A stretch of DNA of 64,000 nt, taken from positions 1 through 64,000 of the forward strand of contig ML978121.1 in NCBI GenBank assembly GCA_010015805.1. Reading direction: 5' to 3'. How positions within the stretch are numbered: the stretch's first letter is position 1; each line of letters starts with the position of its first letter. Source of the DNA: Rhizodiscina lignyota (Eukaryota; Ascomycota; Dothideomycetes; Aulographales; Rhizodiscinaceae). Under the pieces are notes generated by a model. That model saw nothing but the letters and a program-made list of their open reading frames with translations, was not told where the DNA came from and searched no databases. This document shows, piece after piece, positions 33,315-43,758 of this stretch. The translations under genes and the position numbers were made by a program.

Positions 33315-34505
33315 ATGACTACCTCTACTAAACTCCCCACCCGCAAGCTCGGCGCAGACGGCCCAGAAGTTCCACGCTTAGGTGTTGGTCTTATGAGTGC
33401 GAGCCTCCCCGTCTATGGGGGACCATTGCCCGATGCCGAGCGCTTGGCCTTTCTTGATGAGGCGCACAAGAAGGGTGCAATCTTTTGGGACACAGGTGAG
33501 TATGCTGAATGCGGGGAATACCCTTTGGAAATGGAGAATGAAATACAGCCGGATCTCCCTTTGTGTTATGTAACTTCGGTTGTCTCTTGCTGATTACCAT
33601 CTTTGTAGCTGACGAGTATGCCGATTCGGAGGACCTCTTGGGCAAATGGTTCGCCGCCAACCCCGAGAAGCGCAAAGACATCATTATCGCCACGAAATTT
33701 GGCATTAAAATGCACTCCGGGGGGTTCAATGTGGATTCAACGCCAGAGTATTGTCGAGAAGCCAACTCAAACTCGTTGAGGCGTCTTGGCCTACCCTCGA
33801 TCGACATTTACTATGTCCACCGCCTAGACAAGGTCACCCCGATTGAGAAGACGATCGAGGCCATGGTCGAACTCAAGAACGCGGGCAAGATCAAGTATCT
33901 AGGTATGAGTGAATGTAGCGCAGAGTCTCTACGTCGTGCGCATGCTGTGCACCCGATCACATGCGTACAAGTGGAGTATTCACCGTTCTGCCTTGCGATT
34001 GAGTCGCCGAAAACCAAACTTCTCGAGGTGGCGCGCGAGCTTGGAGTAGCAGTTGTGGCGTACAGCCCACTCGGCAACGGCCTGCTTAGCGGTTCGATTC
34101 GCTCACGTGAAGACTTTATGAGGCCAAATGACTCCCGAAAGATACTGCCGTGGCTCAGTGAAGAGAATTTCCCGAAGAACATGGCAATCGTACACAAGAT
34201 TTCCGACATCGCCGAGGCGAAGAGCATTACCGTGGCGCAATTGACGCTCGCATGGCTACTTGCCCAGGGCGATGATATCTTCCGTGAGTTGATCCATTTC
34301 ATTTAGAAAGGTTTCGTCACTAATGTTGACTCAAGCCATTCCGGGAACCTCGAAGGTGCATCGCCTCGAGGAAAACCTGGGTAGCCTTTTCGTTTCTTTA
34401 TCGCCAGAGGAAGAGAAGACCATCCGAACCCTTGCACAGGAATCTGCAGGCGGGAGATTTCAGGAGGCGACAGGCTACGCATTTGCTGATACGCCAGAAC
34501 TGTAG
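33315..34505 (+). CDS. Aldo-keto reductase (AKR13-like)
   Basis: Exons 33315-33495, 33609-34283 and 34336-34505 give 341 residues, standard AKR length. The catalytic tetrad can be placed: Asp and Tyr in WDTADEYADSED, which the first intron (113 bp) interrupts and splicing restores; Lys in IIATKFG; and His in YYVHRLD. The phosphate-binding loop IPGTSKVHRLEEN follows the second intron (52 bp). The enzyme uses NADPH to reduce aldehydes or ketones in the cytosol. It is probably co-regulated with the divergent SDR and perhaps controlled by the convergent Zn2Cys6 gene downstream. Confidence 0.9.
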
Positions 34506-34824
34506 AATGAAGGCTCGCGCGGTGTCGGATTTGATCATCAGCTTCATATCAAAGAGCTGTATACCTGCAAAAGCGGCGATGCGGCGACAAATGTTGTATG
34601 TCATTGAATATGTCTCTTCTGAAGGAGCAAAGGGTCGCTTTGACTGGAACAGCCCCGTGACTAGACGACTCGTATCAGTCTGTGCTCCTCCGAGAACAGA
34701 GATTTGTTCTCGTTCCAGTATTGAAAATTCACAATTCAATGCAAGAAAATCTCCAGGGCTTCCAAAGTTGGCCTATTAAGCCATATTGAATATCTCAGGT
34801 GGTAGTTTCACCATCCGAACTGGG
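34506..34824. other. Short convergent 3' region
   Basis: Holds the 3' UTRs of the reductase and of the regulator. Nothing else was seen. Confidence 0.4.
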
Positions 34825-36770
34825 TCATAACCTGGTCCCTGGACCGACTTCCTGTGATGTAGCTTCTGTCTGGCGCTCGATGTGAATTGTTCCAAAGTAT
34901 GGCATGGGCAATCTCAGGCTGTGCTCATCCGTCGTGATATTGTGGGTTTCATTTCCAGTGGCACCATATTCAACCCATATGACGTAATCTGTCCCATCCG
35001 CCGCGACTGCTTCTATTGTCATGAGCTTTCTCAGTATCTGGGCGGAAGAATTCGTCACATGCGTCCCTTCCATACTGCTGACTGTGCTCTCTATGATCCC
35101 TAAATCGTAAGATCGTTGGTGTTCGAGTACATTCATGCGGCCGAGGCGATGTCCCTCAATGTGGGCGATAAGTAGTGTCATTGAGGCGGCAATAGCTTTC
35201 GAATCTAGGCCACAATAGGATGCTTGTCGAAAGTCAGCTTGATTGTATCATTATACACGTTAAAGGAAGTATTACGAATGTGGTGGAATTTACGGAACTC
35301 GAGAATCCGCGAGAGGACCTCACGGCTGGCACCGAGGACCGCGAGCTTACTGTATGTGTATTCCACTGACTGGAACGGAGAAGATACAGCGTCATAAGAC
35401 GTTGGGCGAGAATGACCCTTCTCAACGAGATACGGCTGATGAAGAACTATAAGGAGATAGTGCTGATGTATCTGCGTAAGGAGTCTGGTGGTCTTCTCCG
35501 CCGTGTTCCCGTCCGCATCAACTTCGCTCAGAGTCGGAAGTACCCACCAGCTCGAGGGCAAAGAACGAGCTGCGCGCTTCAAGTCGTAATCAATCTCTTG
35601 CGTCTCCTTATAGTCATCATACCAGCTCTCTTCCCTTCCGTCACCATGGAGGCGACGCTGCATGCAGATGTTCCTTGTAATGATACGGCCAATGATCATG
35701 ACGTGGAGGCGCTCTAATCTTTCCGTTGATGTCTCCGCTTCCAGTGAGAAATCGGCAACAGAACAAGGGAGGGCCAGCATCATTGAGAGGAAGCGGTCGC
35801 TGTAGATGAGTCGAAACCAAATTAACGATAATCGAGACGTCCTCTTCGCCAGATTGGGTAGGCCTATCAGATGACCGATGCCTATAGCACGGCGAAATAT
35901 GAGCCACGCGCTACGAGGATTCCCCACATAGGCGTGGTAGACCCCTTCAAGCATAAGGGTTTCCAGCCCGTCCAATGATTGGACCATCAATTCCTGAGAG
36001 GTGACATGGCGCGAAGCGACGTCCAAATAGCGTTTCGCAAGATGTCGAGGCGGCTCATTCAGCTGCAAGTCTGCGAGCTCGCACGGCATCATGTCGAGCT
36101 GCTGTAAGCAGATGGCGAGCTGAAGCAGCTTACTGGCCAGATAAACAGGATGGGAATTCTGATGCGGCGGTTCTCGGAATTGCACTAGCTTTTCCACGTC
36201 CGTCAAAGAAGATGGTAGCATCTTCAAGGGCGGCCGGATTACTTGGAAAGGTTGCCTGAAGAAATTACCTCTCCTCATAATCAGCGCTACGATGCTCGGA
36301 TCGGGAAGGATATTGTGGAGGTAGCTACTCAGCGAGCCGCTGGCAGAAAGGGGATCTTGCTCGGTCATGTAATTAGAAAGTTCCATCGCGAATAGACGGG
36401 ACGGTCCAGGCGGAATTGGACGTATAGCTCCACAGATCTCATCCTCTTCGGCCGTTCTCGTTCTTGGCGTCTGGCCGGCCGATCTCTGTTGGACTAGCTG
36501 TTCAAAGAGAGCTTCGACGTGATCGAGACGTCTGCCAACGTCTTCATAACCGCCTTCTACGTTGTCTGCAAATTCTTGGCCAACACAGGACAGTCCACGG
36601 CGCTGGCAGGAGACACATGCGGAGCTACACGGAAGCTTGAATTCGCAACGGACCTTGCGGTGTTTGCATTCCCAGCAGCTAAAGGTACCCTTGCGTATCT
36701 TGTGTTGCTTGGTAGTAGGGGTTTTGGTGATAGCGCAGGGAGTACGCTGAGGTGACGGGTTTAACGACAT
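34825..36770 (-). CDS. Zn(II)2Cys6 transcription factor; C-terminal splice uncertain
   Basis: The main exon starts at 36770 (MSLNPS) and stays open to 35205. A C-terminal exon (about 35190-34825) has the SMTLLIAHIEGHRLG block typical of the end of this regulator class. The zinc cluster is CWECKHRKVRC...CVSCQRRGLSC with a longer middle loop and an extra cysteine, as in the CWEC subclass. A coiled coil (about 75-95) and a fungal_trans-like helical region (IFRRAIGIGHLIGL) follow. The splice between the parts could not be placed with a consensus donor that keeps frame: the obvious GTGTAT and GTATAA donors give the wrong phase, while a weak GTAATA donor near 35275 keeps it but removes conserved-looking residues. 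A frameshift is possible. Confidence 0.72.
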
Positions 36771-37561
36771 GAGGTGCTCGCAGGAACCCAATATGGACGT
36801 AGCATCATTGAAAATGATTTATTGCATTTCTCGGCGAATCAAGGGTATACAAAGAGATAGCTTGAAAAAAGGATTGGATTTAGAGGATCAGATGCATGTA
36901 CAATACATGCAGCAAGCAACTCCTGAAAAGTTTGCTTAGGTTGGGTTGGGTTGGGGGTATCATTTTCCTGCGCCGAAGTCCGGCCAGAGAGCCCGAGATA
37001 TAGCCGCCCAGACTAAGGCCTACCAGCTACTCGAAATTTAATTTGAATTTGTTCGTTGCGAAAGTTGCTACGAGAAAACGCCTAGCATAGTTAGAATTGA
37101 ACTCTCGACCGGAGGCTCTGAGCGGTCTGAGTTGTTGACGTGGTTCGAGTCGTTTGCCAACACATGGTACGCTAAAAACTCACTCTTCCGATGTTTGTTG
37201 ACGAATTGGAGTGAAAAGACTGTATGATTGTTGTAGGAAATGAAAAAAGAAGCAGTAGAGATGAAAGTTAAGGCTTCAATTGCAGTTCGATGAATAGTTG
37301 GGCGGACTGCTAAACTCTGGGAGAGTGAAGCAGCAGGTAGATTTCACTCAGAGGCCGCGGACAGAAGCATACTCACGTCAATTTCATTTCATTCGATTTG
37401 AAGTCACCTCATGGCTTGACGCACTATCGCGCCGGCGAGACGACACCTAGGCTTTGCGATGGGAAGCACATCTGGGTATGGTACTAGAATACACAAGTGC
37501 TTCGATATCCCGCATGCAGCAGGATATGCAGGAAGTCCGTGATATAACCAATCCTCGATCA
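36771..37561. promoter_or_regulatory. Upstream region of Zn2Cys6 gene, with G-run tract
   Basis: Contains a GGTTGGGTTGGGTTGGGGG tract at 36939-36957, four G-runs separated by TT. Apart from that no gene, RNA or repeat was recognised. Confidence 0.4.
36939..36957 (+). repeat. Telomere-like / G-quadruplex-capable G-run tract
   Basis: Four guanine runs (2, 3, 3 and 5) spaced by TT and preceded by TTA. It resembles a degenerate (TTAGGG)n tract and could fold as a two-tetrad quadruplex. It is short and may be chance. Confidence 0.4.
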
Positions 37562-39993
37562 TCAGTCAACTTCCTGCGAAGCCGAAACCTCTCTAGGCGT
37601 CGACGCAGATGGCTCACCAACCGCCTTCTCCTTGCCCTTGTTGACGCGCCTCGCCTCGCCGTTCTGGTCTCCTCCGTCGTCGTGTACTTGCGCGCTCGTC
37701 GATGCGCCATCTCCCACTAATCCGTTCGTTGCAGCAGTCGGACTCGTGATGGAGCTTGACCTAGGCCCAGCTGCCGTCGAAGTCGCCTCTTCACCCTGCG
37801 CCGCGCCATCCTGATCTTGTGCCTCCTCGCCTTGTGTTCTTGCAGCCTCTGCCCTCGCCCTCTCAGCCTCCTGCTCTTGCGCCACCCTGCGAACCTCTGC
37901 CGCCTCTCTTGCCCTTACGATGCCTTCACCCATTCCTGGCCAAAGGCTTGCCACAAAGAGCGCGACCGCGCGCTCCACTCCTCGAACGTGCTCCCTCAGC
38001 CACCCGCGCTCACGCTCCTGCTGCTGGCGCATGAGATTTTCCGCGACCTGCTCCACGGTAGGCTGTGCCTGACCCTGGCCCTGTGCTTGGTCCTGGGCCT
38101 GGCCTTGTCCCTGTACTCGATTTCCACCATGCATCTGCACGCCAACCAACTGCTCGAAGTGAGCACGTACCGCATCCCAGCGGCGCCTGCCAAAGCCCTG
38201 ATTCATGACCCAAGGGAGCATCATGAGCACGGCGATCACAAGCGGGCGCCAATGCAGCCAGCCGTTGCCGCCACCGCCGACGCCGCCGAAGAAGTAGATC
38301 ATGCCGGCTACGCGTACGACAAGCCAGAGAAAAGACATGAGCGGCTGTAGTACCAGCCGAATTTCGTTAGCGTTAGCGTTAGCGTTAGCATTTGCTTCTA
38401 TTGGAGCATTTCCGTTTGGGAAGTTGGCAGCCGCGTTGAGGTTAGGTGCTTGTCCATTCTGCGCTTGATTCCGCAATTGATTATCACGGTTCATTTGGTG
38501 TGCCCTCCGATTTGCCATAACTTGCTGAATGGCCTGGATAACGCCGTTCCGTGCCTGGGCTGCAGGCTGCTCTTGGGGAGGCGCGAGTCCCAGGGTCCGA
38601 CGCAAGAACGTACTGAAGTTGTCGTTGCGATTGTTGCGTCGATTAGGAGGTGTCGTTCCTCCCGAGAACAAGGCATCAGCTAAGTCTCGAGGAATATTCG
38701 ACGCACTATAAGGGCCTGAAGGGCCAATGAGAAGGGCCTGCGCCTGGCTGTTTCTATCGCGCAAGAGAATGACACGTTGAGTAGTTATTGGATCGCGCAG
38801 TGCCAGAGTGTGGCGTGTGATCAGGTCGTTATGTGGTTGGACGGTCATCGCGTGCAGAGGGCGATCCAAGGCTTGTGCTTGGAGCAAGAGGTCGGCAACC
38901 TGAGCACGAACGAGCGCAAATTCTGGCGAAGAGGCTGCTGCTGCATTGCTGGCGAGAGAGTCGAGTTCCCGCTGCATTGTGCGAATTTGGGCCACCACAT
39001 GCTGACCTGAGTGTCGAATATGTTGAACACGTTGGTGAGCCTCGGCGGCCAGAGTCGGCAGTTGCTGCCCGATTTGGTTCGCCTGTGCCAGCAGGTTGGG
39101 GTCTGCAGTGTCTGAGGGGTATTGCGGAGCAGCTGTGCCTTGCTGAGGAGGCCCTCTAATGATGTGCGGAGGAAGATTCTGAAAGTGGACCTGCTGCAGG
39201 TGGACAGGTGGTTGGACGGCAACCGGCGGATGGCCATGGATGAACTGAGCATTGCCGGCCAGGAGGAATGGCTGAGGTTGGCCGTTAATGTTATTCCCAA
39301 GCGGCAGGTTGACAGCAGCCTGCTGGACCGGTATCTGTTGAGGTTGATGTTGTTGCTGCTGGCCATTCGCAGCAGCAGCAGCCGGTCCAGGAGGATGAGG
39401 CACGCCTCCTGCGATGGCAGTGTTTGTCAACTGCATTATATGATTGAAATTTTGGAATAGCGGCAGCTGTGCCTGGGCCTGGGCGGGGATGGGGTGGAAA
39501 GTGCGTTGCACTTGCACGCCATGGGGTGTGCGGGGCACGTACGCAGGAAGTTCTCGAGGGTCTCGAGGATCTTGGGGAGGTGGAGGAACTTGAGTGCGGG
39601 ATGGATCTGGCGGAGCGGACGCCGTTCGAGGGCCGGCGTGGAGATGGCGCGGCAAGGGCGGTGGCCGAACGACGAGGTGGAAGGTCTGCTGCTCTGGCTA
39701 TATAAGACAATCTTAGCGGGTTTCAAACAAAGGCAGCAAGCTCACCGTGTGCGTACTGCGTTTTCGCCAAAGATGCTCGCCAGGGTTGCACTGCCGTCCT
39801 CTAAAAAGTGGCCCTGGTAGAGAAGGCGCTGATGCTCGATGGGCGGATGCGAAGGCAGACGTTCACGGAGATGTGCCTTTAGCCAGCCAATGGTCGTATC
39901 GAGGGGAACATTGTGGAAGACCTGCGTTCCTATCTCCTCGACGTTGCAGAGGATCTTGAGCTCCATTGTGCGCGTGCCACTGACGCCGGCCAT
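37562..39993 (-). CDS. Herp-like protein: N-terminal ubiquitin-like domain, Gln/Pro/Asn-rich linker, C-terminal membrane hairpin
   Basis: Exons 39993-39757 and 39697-37562 give 790 residues. The ubiquitin-like domain (about 8-90; TTIGWLKAHL, IEHQRLLYQG, and FHLVVRPPP directly after the intron) is completed by splicing across a 59-bp intron with a GTACGC donor. A long low-complexity region rich in Gln, Pro, Ala and Asn follows, with an Asn-Ala tandem. Two hydrophobic segments near residues 515-575 (LMSFLWLVVRVAGMIYFFGG and VIAVLMMLPWV) should span the ER membrane. The C-terminus is Glu/Arg/Ala-rich and coiled. This architecture matches Herp/Usa1-type scaffolds of ER-associated degradation; the role is inference from architecture. 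The start at MAGVSG is the first ATG. Confidence 0.82.
38366..38389 (-). repeat. GTTAGC x4 microsatellite within coding sequence
   Basis: Four perfect hexamers encode the alternating Asn-Ala run just before the membrane segments of the Herp-like protein. Length change would stay in frame. Confidence 0.8.
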
Positions 39994-41609
39994 ACTGGCG
40001 GACGCGTGGGCGACACGATCACGGGAGGGAGGGTGCGTGGGCAATAGCAGCTTTGGCGGGATTGTAGGTCCTCACACAACCATGGTGAGAGGGCGCGCGG
40101 ACGGTCGGTGCGCGGAGGAGGAGGTGCTTGACTTGCTGTTTGAGAGTAAACGTCAACCCACGTTGCAGCTTTGACCGTCGACATCGACACAAGTTACGGC
40201 CAACTACAGCGCAACTCGCGCCATTTCACCTCCGCGCCGCCGCGCTTCTCCTTACCGTGACTGCTGCGGTATGTAGGAACCGAGAAGAAACCACGGACAC
40301 CATCCTGCGCCCATAATAGATGGAACCCCAATGTTCTGCAGTCATCCTATCAGGCGAGGATGCTCAGCAATCACATACAGAAACTCTACTTTGCGTATGA
40401 GAGAGATTAGCACGATTTACATTGTGGCCTGACCGAATGCCGCCATAGAATACTCCGATGTAACGACCATTCCATCATCTCAACCTTGGACTAGATGGAA
40501 AGACGTTCAATGCGAGAGAACTTGCAACCGTACTATCTACATTTTCTTCTCTCTTCCACACATGATGGCGATTGATCGCCCCCTTACTTGCTTGCCCTTT
40601 GAACTATTTTTTAGATTGTGCTTCGTGGCCTGCGGGCACCAAATCATTGGTCATTGCTCACTCTCAGAACGATGCTATATATGAAGATACTGCTCTCCCC
40701 GGCTGCTTTCTTCAGTTCGTTTTAATTGCCTTGCTCGTGAAACAATATGGACCCAGCCTGTCGTCTCCTCTACAAATCCCAAGATTGGTCTCAGAGTCAT
40801 GAACGATGATGAATACCTGGCTATGACGGGTGGGTTCCCCAACTGCAGTAATGACCGCCTTCACGCTGCCCTCCTTTACATTGATGCCAGGTAGCGTACT
40901 TCAACTACCATGACATCCTCACGTCGGGAACCGAGCTTGAGATTCCGTTCGAATACGACCGCACTGTGATCGAACATCGCCTGAACTTTGACCATAACAC
41001 TTTGGGTCCGCCGGGATGCAAGTTGCGCCAATTTGTGGTGGCGATGCCGCAGCACGGAAGGATCCCCTCTGTTTTTGTTCTCGGCCCTCGAGAGGATCCT
41101 CTGATAGACGGAATCTCTATCGTCGTCGCTCGCTTGCCATTTTGCTGAACTGAAGAATTGCAGGGCAAAAACAAAAGGCAATCCTTAACAGAGGAAAAGA
41201 GCATGTTATGGAGAAATTTGTGGACCATTCCTTTTCGAAAGTGTAAATATATTGCGCTTGAGAGAGCAACGGTTCGAGATAACGATGGTTTGGATTTTAA
41301 GTCGATTATCTGAACATTTCAAATAATTGACGAGGCTCAGATTAACGAGTGTATGTACGATGCATGGAGAATTCCATTAACATTTATGCAGCAGGAGATG
41401 CGCTCATGTTTAGGTGAAGGTAGCATGAATTCACTTCATTGTCAACGTACGTCCCACCAAGCGGATTGTTTCACCCTATCTCTCATCCGCCTTGCTTACT
41501 CGATTCTCTCGAGTCTAGAACTCTCTCGTCAAGTCCGCTTGGTGCCTTCACTCACGCGTCCTCATAGACATGTGAAAATAAAAGCCTGTGGTCGATCTCA
41601 TTATCTCTA
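39994..41609. other. Long intergenic region (promoter of Herp-like gene; 3' side of prp38)
   Basis: 1.6 kb without an established gene. The part next to 39994 is the presumed promoter. A possible coding exon at 40891-41148 is listed separately. The rest shows nothing recognisable. Confidence 0.4.
40891..41148 (+). CDS. Possible 3' exon of an unannotated gene
   Basis: An open frame of 85 codons follows an AG acceptor (TGATGCCAG) and reads like ordered protein (AYFNYHDILTSGTELEIPFE, then LNFDHNTLGPPGCKLRQFV). No ATG lies in frame and the upstream exon could not be placed; an ATG near 40799 starts a different frame. The opposite strand is also open here, so this may be spurious. Confidence 0.3.
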   Translation, partial: VAYFNYHDILTSGTELEIPFEYDRTVIEHRLNFDHNTLGPPGCKLRQFVVAMPQHGRIPSVFVLGPREDPLIDGISIVVARLPFC

Positions 41610-42293
41610 TCAGTCCCCCTCAGGATCAGACGAGCTCTCTTCTAGCTCGGCCGCAAGCGGGGAGACCCTCGGTTCGAGCAAGTCGAGGTCTTCCAACGTT
41701 GTTCTTGAGGGGAGCCTCCAGAAACTCGTCCCACAATCTCTATCCTTGGTGAGCAACCCATCGATGAATTCGTCCATATAAGTAAGTTCATAATCTGTTT
41801 GCCTTTTCCTCCGCAGTTTTCTACGATCCTCCAAGAGCGGCTCGAGAGTTTTGTAGATATCGACGGGCTCCCATGCAAGGCGAACGTAGAAGGCAGCGAG
41901 GGCTCTCAAGTACTTGAACTCGCCGCCGCCAGGGATACCCAGTTCATTTGCGTCATCGGCGGAATCCGACTCTTCAGCATCGGTCCAGTTCAGGTACGCC
42001 AACACAATTTCCTTCTCCGGTACCAGTTGGCAGAGTTTGAAAGCGAGGCAAAGAAATTCGGTCGGTGTGCCCATTCCGCCAAAAGTGCCACCGATGTATC
42101 TGAGTTCAACGGCGCGGTCGCAGAGTGTAGCAGCATTAAGGCCGAAACACTGTTCCTTCCAGTAGTACGACTCGGTGATGCGGTCTCGAACGGCTTTCTC
42201 AAACAGCAGTGCAGGATTCTGCCCGCGGATCAAAGCGCCCGAGTAGCCCCTGTCATCGAGGAGATCTTTTGCGTCTGCTTTGTGTGATGCCAT
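41610..42293 (-). CDS. prp38: Pre-mRNA-splicing factor Prp38
   Basis: Single exon, 227 residues. Prp38 is a U4/U6.U5 tri-snRNP associated factor needed for spliceosome activation in the nucleus. The whole protein is the PRP38 domain: LIRGQNPALLFEKAVRDRI, YWKEQCFGL, the GGTFGG loop, PTEFLCLAFKL, EFKYLRALAAFYVRL, DIYKTLEPLL and YMDEFIDGLLTKDR. The C-terminal tail is short and acidic, without the RS-rich extension of animal homologues, as usual in fungi. An upstream in-frame ATG at 42404 would add 37 residues from a GAAGTT-type repeat; I prefer MASHKADAKD at 42293 as the start. Confidence 0.95.
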   Translation of the reverse strand: MASHKADAKDLLDDRGYSGALIRGQNPALLFEKAVRDRITESYYWKEQCFGLNAATLCDRAVELRYIGGTFGGMGTPTEFLCLAFKLCQLVPEKEIVLAYLNWTDAEESDSADDANELGIPGGGEFKYLRALAAFYVRLAWEPVDIYKTLEPLLEDRRKLRRKRQTDYELTYMDEFIDGLLTKDRDCGTSFWRLPSRTTLEDLDLLEPRVSPLAAELEESSSDPEGD

Positions 42294-43758
42294 TACCGAG
42301 TACTTGTTAGAGGTTGTAGCTGAAGCTAAAATTGAAAGTTGGTGAAGTTGAAGTTGAAGTTGAAGCTGGAGTTGGTGAGGAAGTTGTAGATGAGTATAGC
42401 TCATATGTTCTTGGAGATTTATGAGAGTGTGCGCCTGCCTCCCTGGACGGTGCAGTTTAAACGTCTAACTCTTAGCGCACACGTGACATGCACCATCTCG
42501 TACTGTCCAGAGAGAGTTGAGACAAATTGATTGCGTGGGTATTGGTGCAACGGTGCGAGGCATTCACATTTCACAGAACAACGACAGTTGCCCATCAATT
42601 TCGAACGTCGCGTGTCGCGTCCGTGCACCGTGCTGTGGCTCGCCGGAAGGGGGCACCACAGGGAGCTTTAGGGACTCAACCTTCTTGCCCAGAAATCCTG
42701 CCCCTGGCAGCAATGCCGCCATTACGATATTGATTCCATGCGAACTTCTACATGGCGTCTAGTCTTATACGTCACCCTTGAGCCTCCTTTCACTTCAACA
42801 AGGATTCAACCCTCTGCAGCCTTGTTTTCAAGCTCTCTTGCACCCCGGTGATTAAACGAGCCACATTTTCATTGTATCCCCACACTGAGCTACATACGAC
42901 ATGTAGCAGTTACAGCTTCCTGGCAGCTGTCTTTTCTTAAGAGTCAGGATGCTAGATTGCCGTTCTGTATACATATAGTCAATAATATCATTTGGGCTTT
43001 CATGCATTTCTCACCTTAATCTTTAGAGTCCCGCAGAGCTAAATTTCAATTACAGTGCCGGAACGGTGCAATACCGCTGCATCTTAGGGGTGCATGGGTT
43101 GATTTTCGGTTGGCACTGGAATGGACGGGAGTTTATTTGGCTGTCCTGTGAGACAGCCTGCTCAAGGCCTGGAAGCATTCTTTACTAATACGGAAACGGA
43201 ACGGGCCGAAAAGTGACCTTTCTCGCACGGCATTCGCCCCCAATCCTGACGCCCGGAATCATGGCACTTCTCCGGACCGTCAATGGGTGACTAAAGAGGA
43301 TACAATTTGCGACAAATGCTGAAATAACGTCCAAACTGTCAAGGTTGCTTACTTATTCCTTTCCTCTAGAATGAACGAATCATGAACCGCACCCGATGAT
43401 CATTCCGCGAGTCTGGTCCAAGATGCGGGAGGTTCTCTTTTCTCCAGCCAGCTTACAATGAGCCGTAGATGTCCATTGAGAACGTGACCATCTGATGGCT
43501 TTACTACTGCGCTCACTGACGCTGCCCAGCCTTCACCGTTCAGCTTTGCAGATAGTTGACCGACACCCTCCCTTCTCAGAGCAATCCTACAACAATCTCC
43601 AAAATCATCAACAGTGTCGCTGAGCCCACCTGCACTCCCATCGTTGGAACGCTGGTTGATACTCGGTACCGACCTGATCCAATGTACGCTGCGACATCCA
43701 ATAAAGAATGAACTAAAGTTCCCCGGACCTGGCTAAACGGCAAGAATGTCTGATTAGC
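42294..43758. promoter_or_regulatory. Divergent upstream region, prp38 / Zn2Cys6 regulator
   Basis: Nearly 1.5 kb between two outward-facing starts. Apart from the hexamer repeat no specific element was identified. The ORFs are short and not family-like. Confidence 0.4.
42344..42366. repeat. GAAGTT microsatellite in the prp38 leader
   Basis: Near-perfect hexamer repeats upstream of the prp38 start. On the minus strand they read AACTTC repeats, a likely 5' UTR feature; if the upstream ATG were used they would encode a Gln/Leu run. Confidence 0.6.

Noticed and set aside
37817-38350. Leu/Cys-rich plus-strand ORF of 177 codons
   Set aside because: Antisense to the low-complexity region of the Herp-like gene; its hydrophobicity comes from the complement of Gln/Glu/Ala codons.
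42405-43758. Short ORFs at 42419-42762 and 43576-43854
   Set aside because: All under 95 codons, overlapping and random-looking; the region is best read as a divergent promoter.
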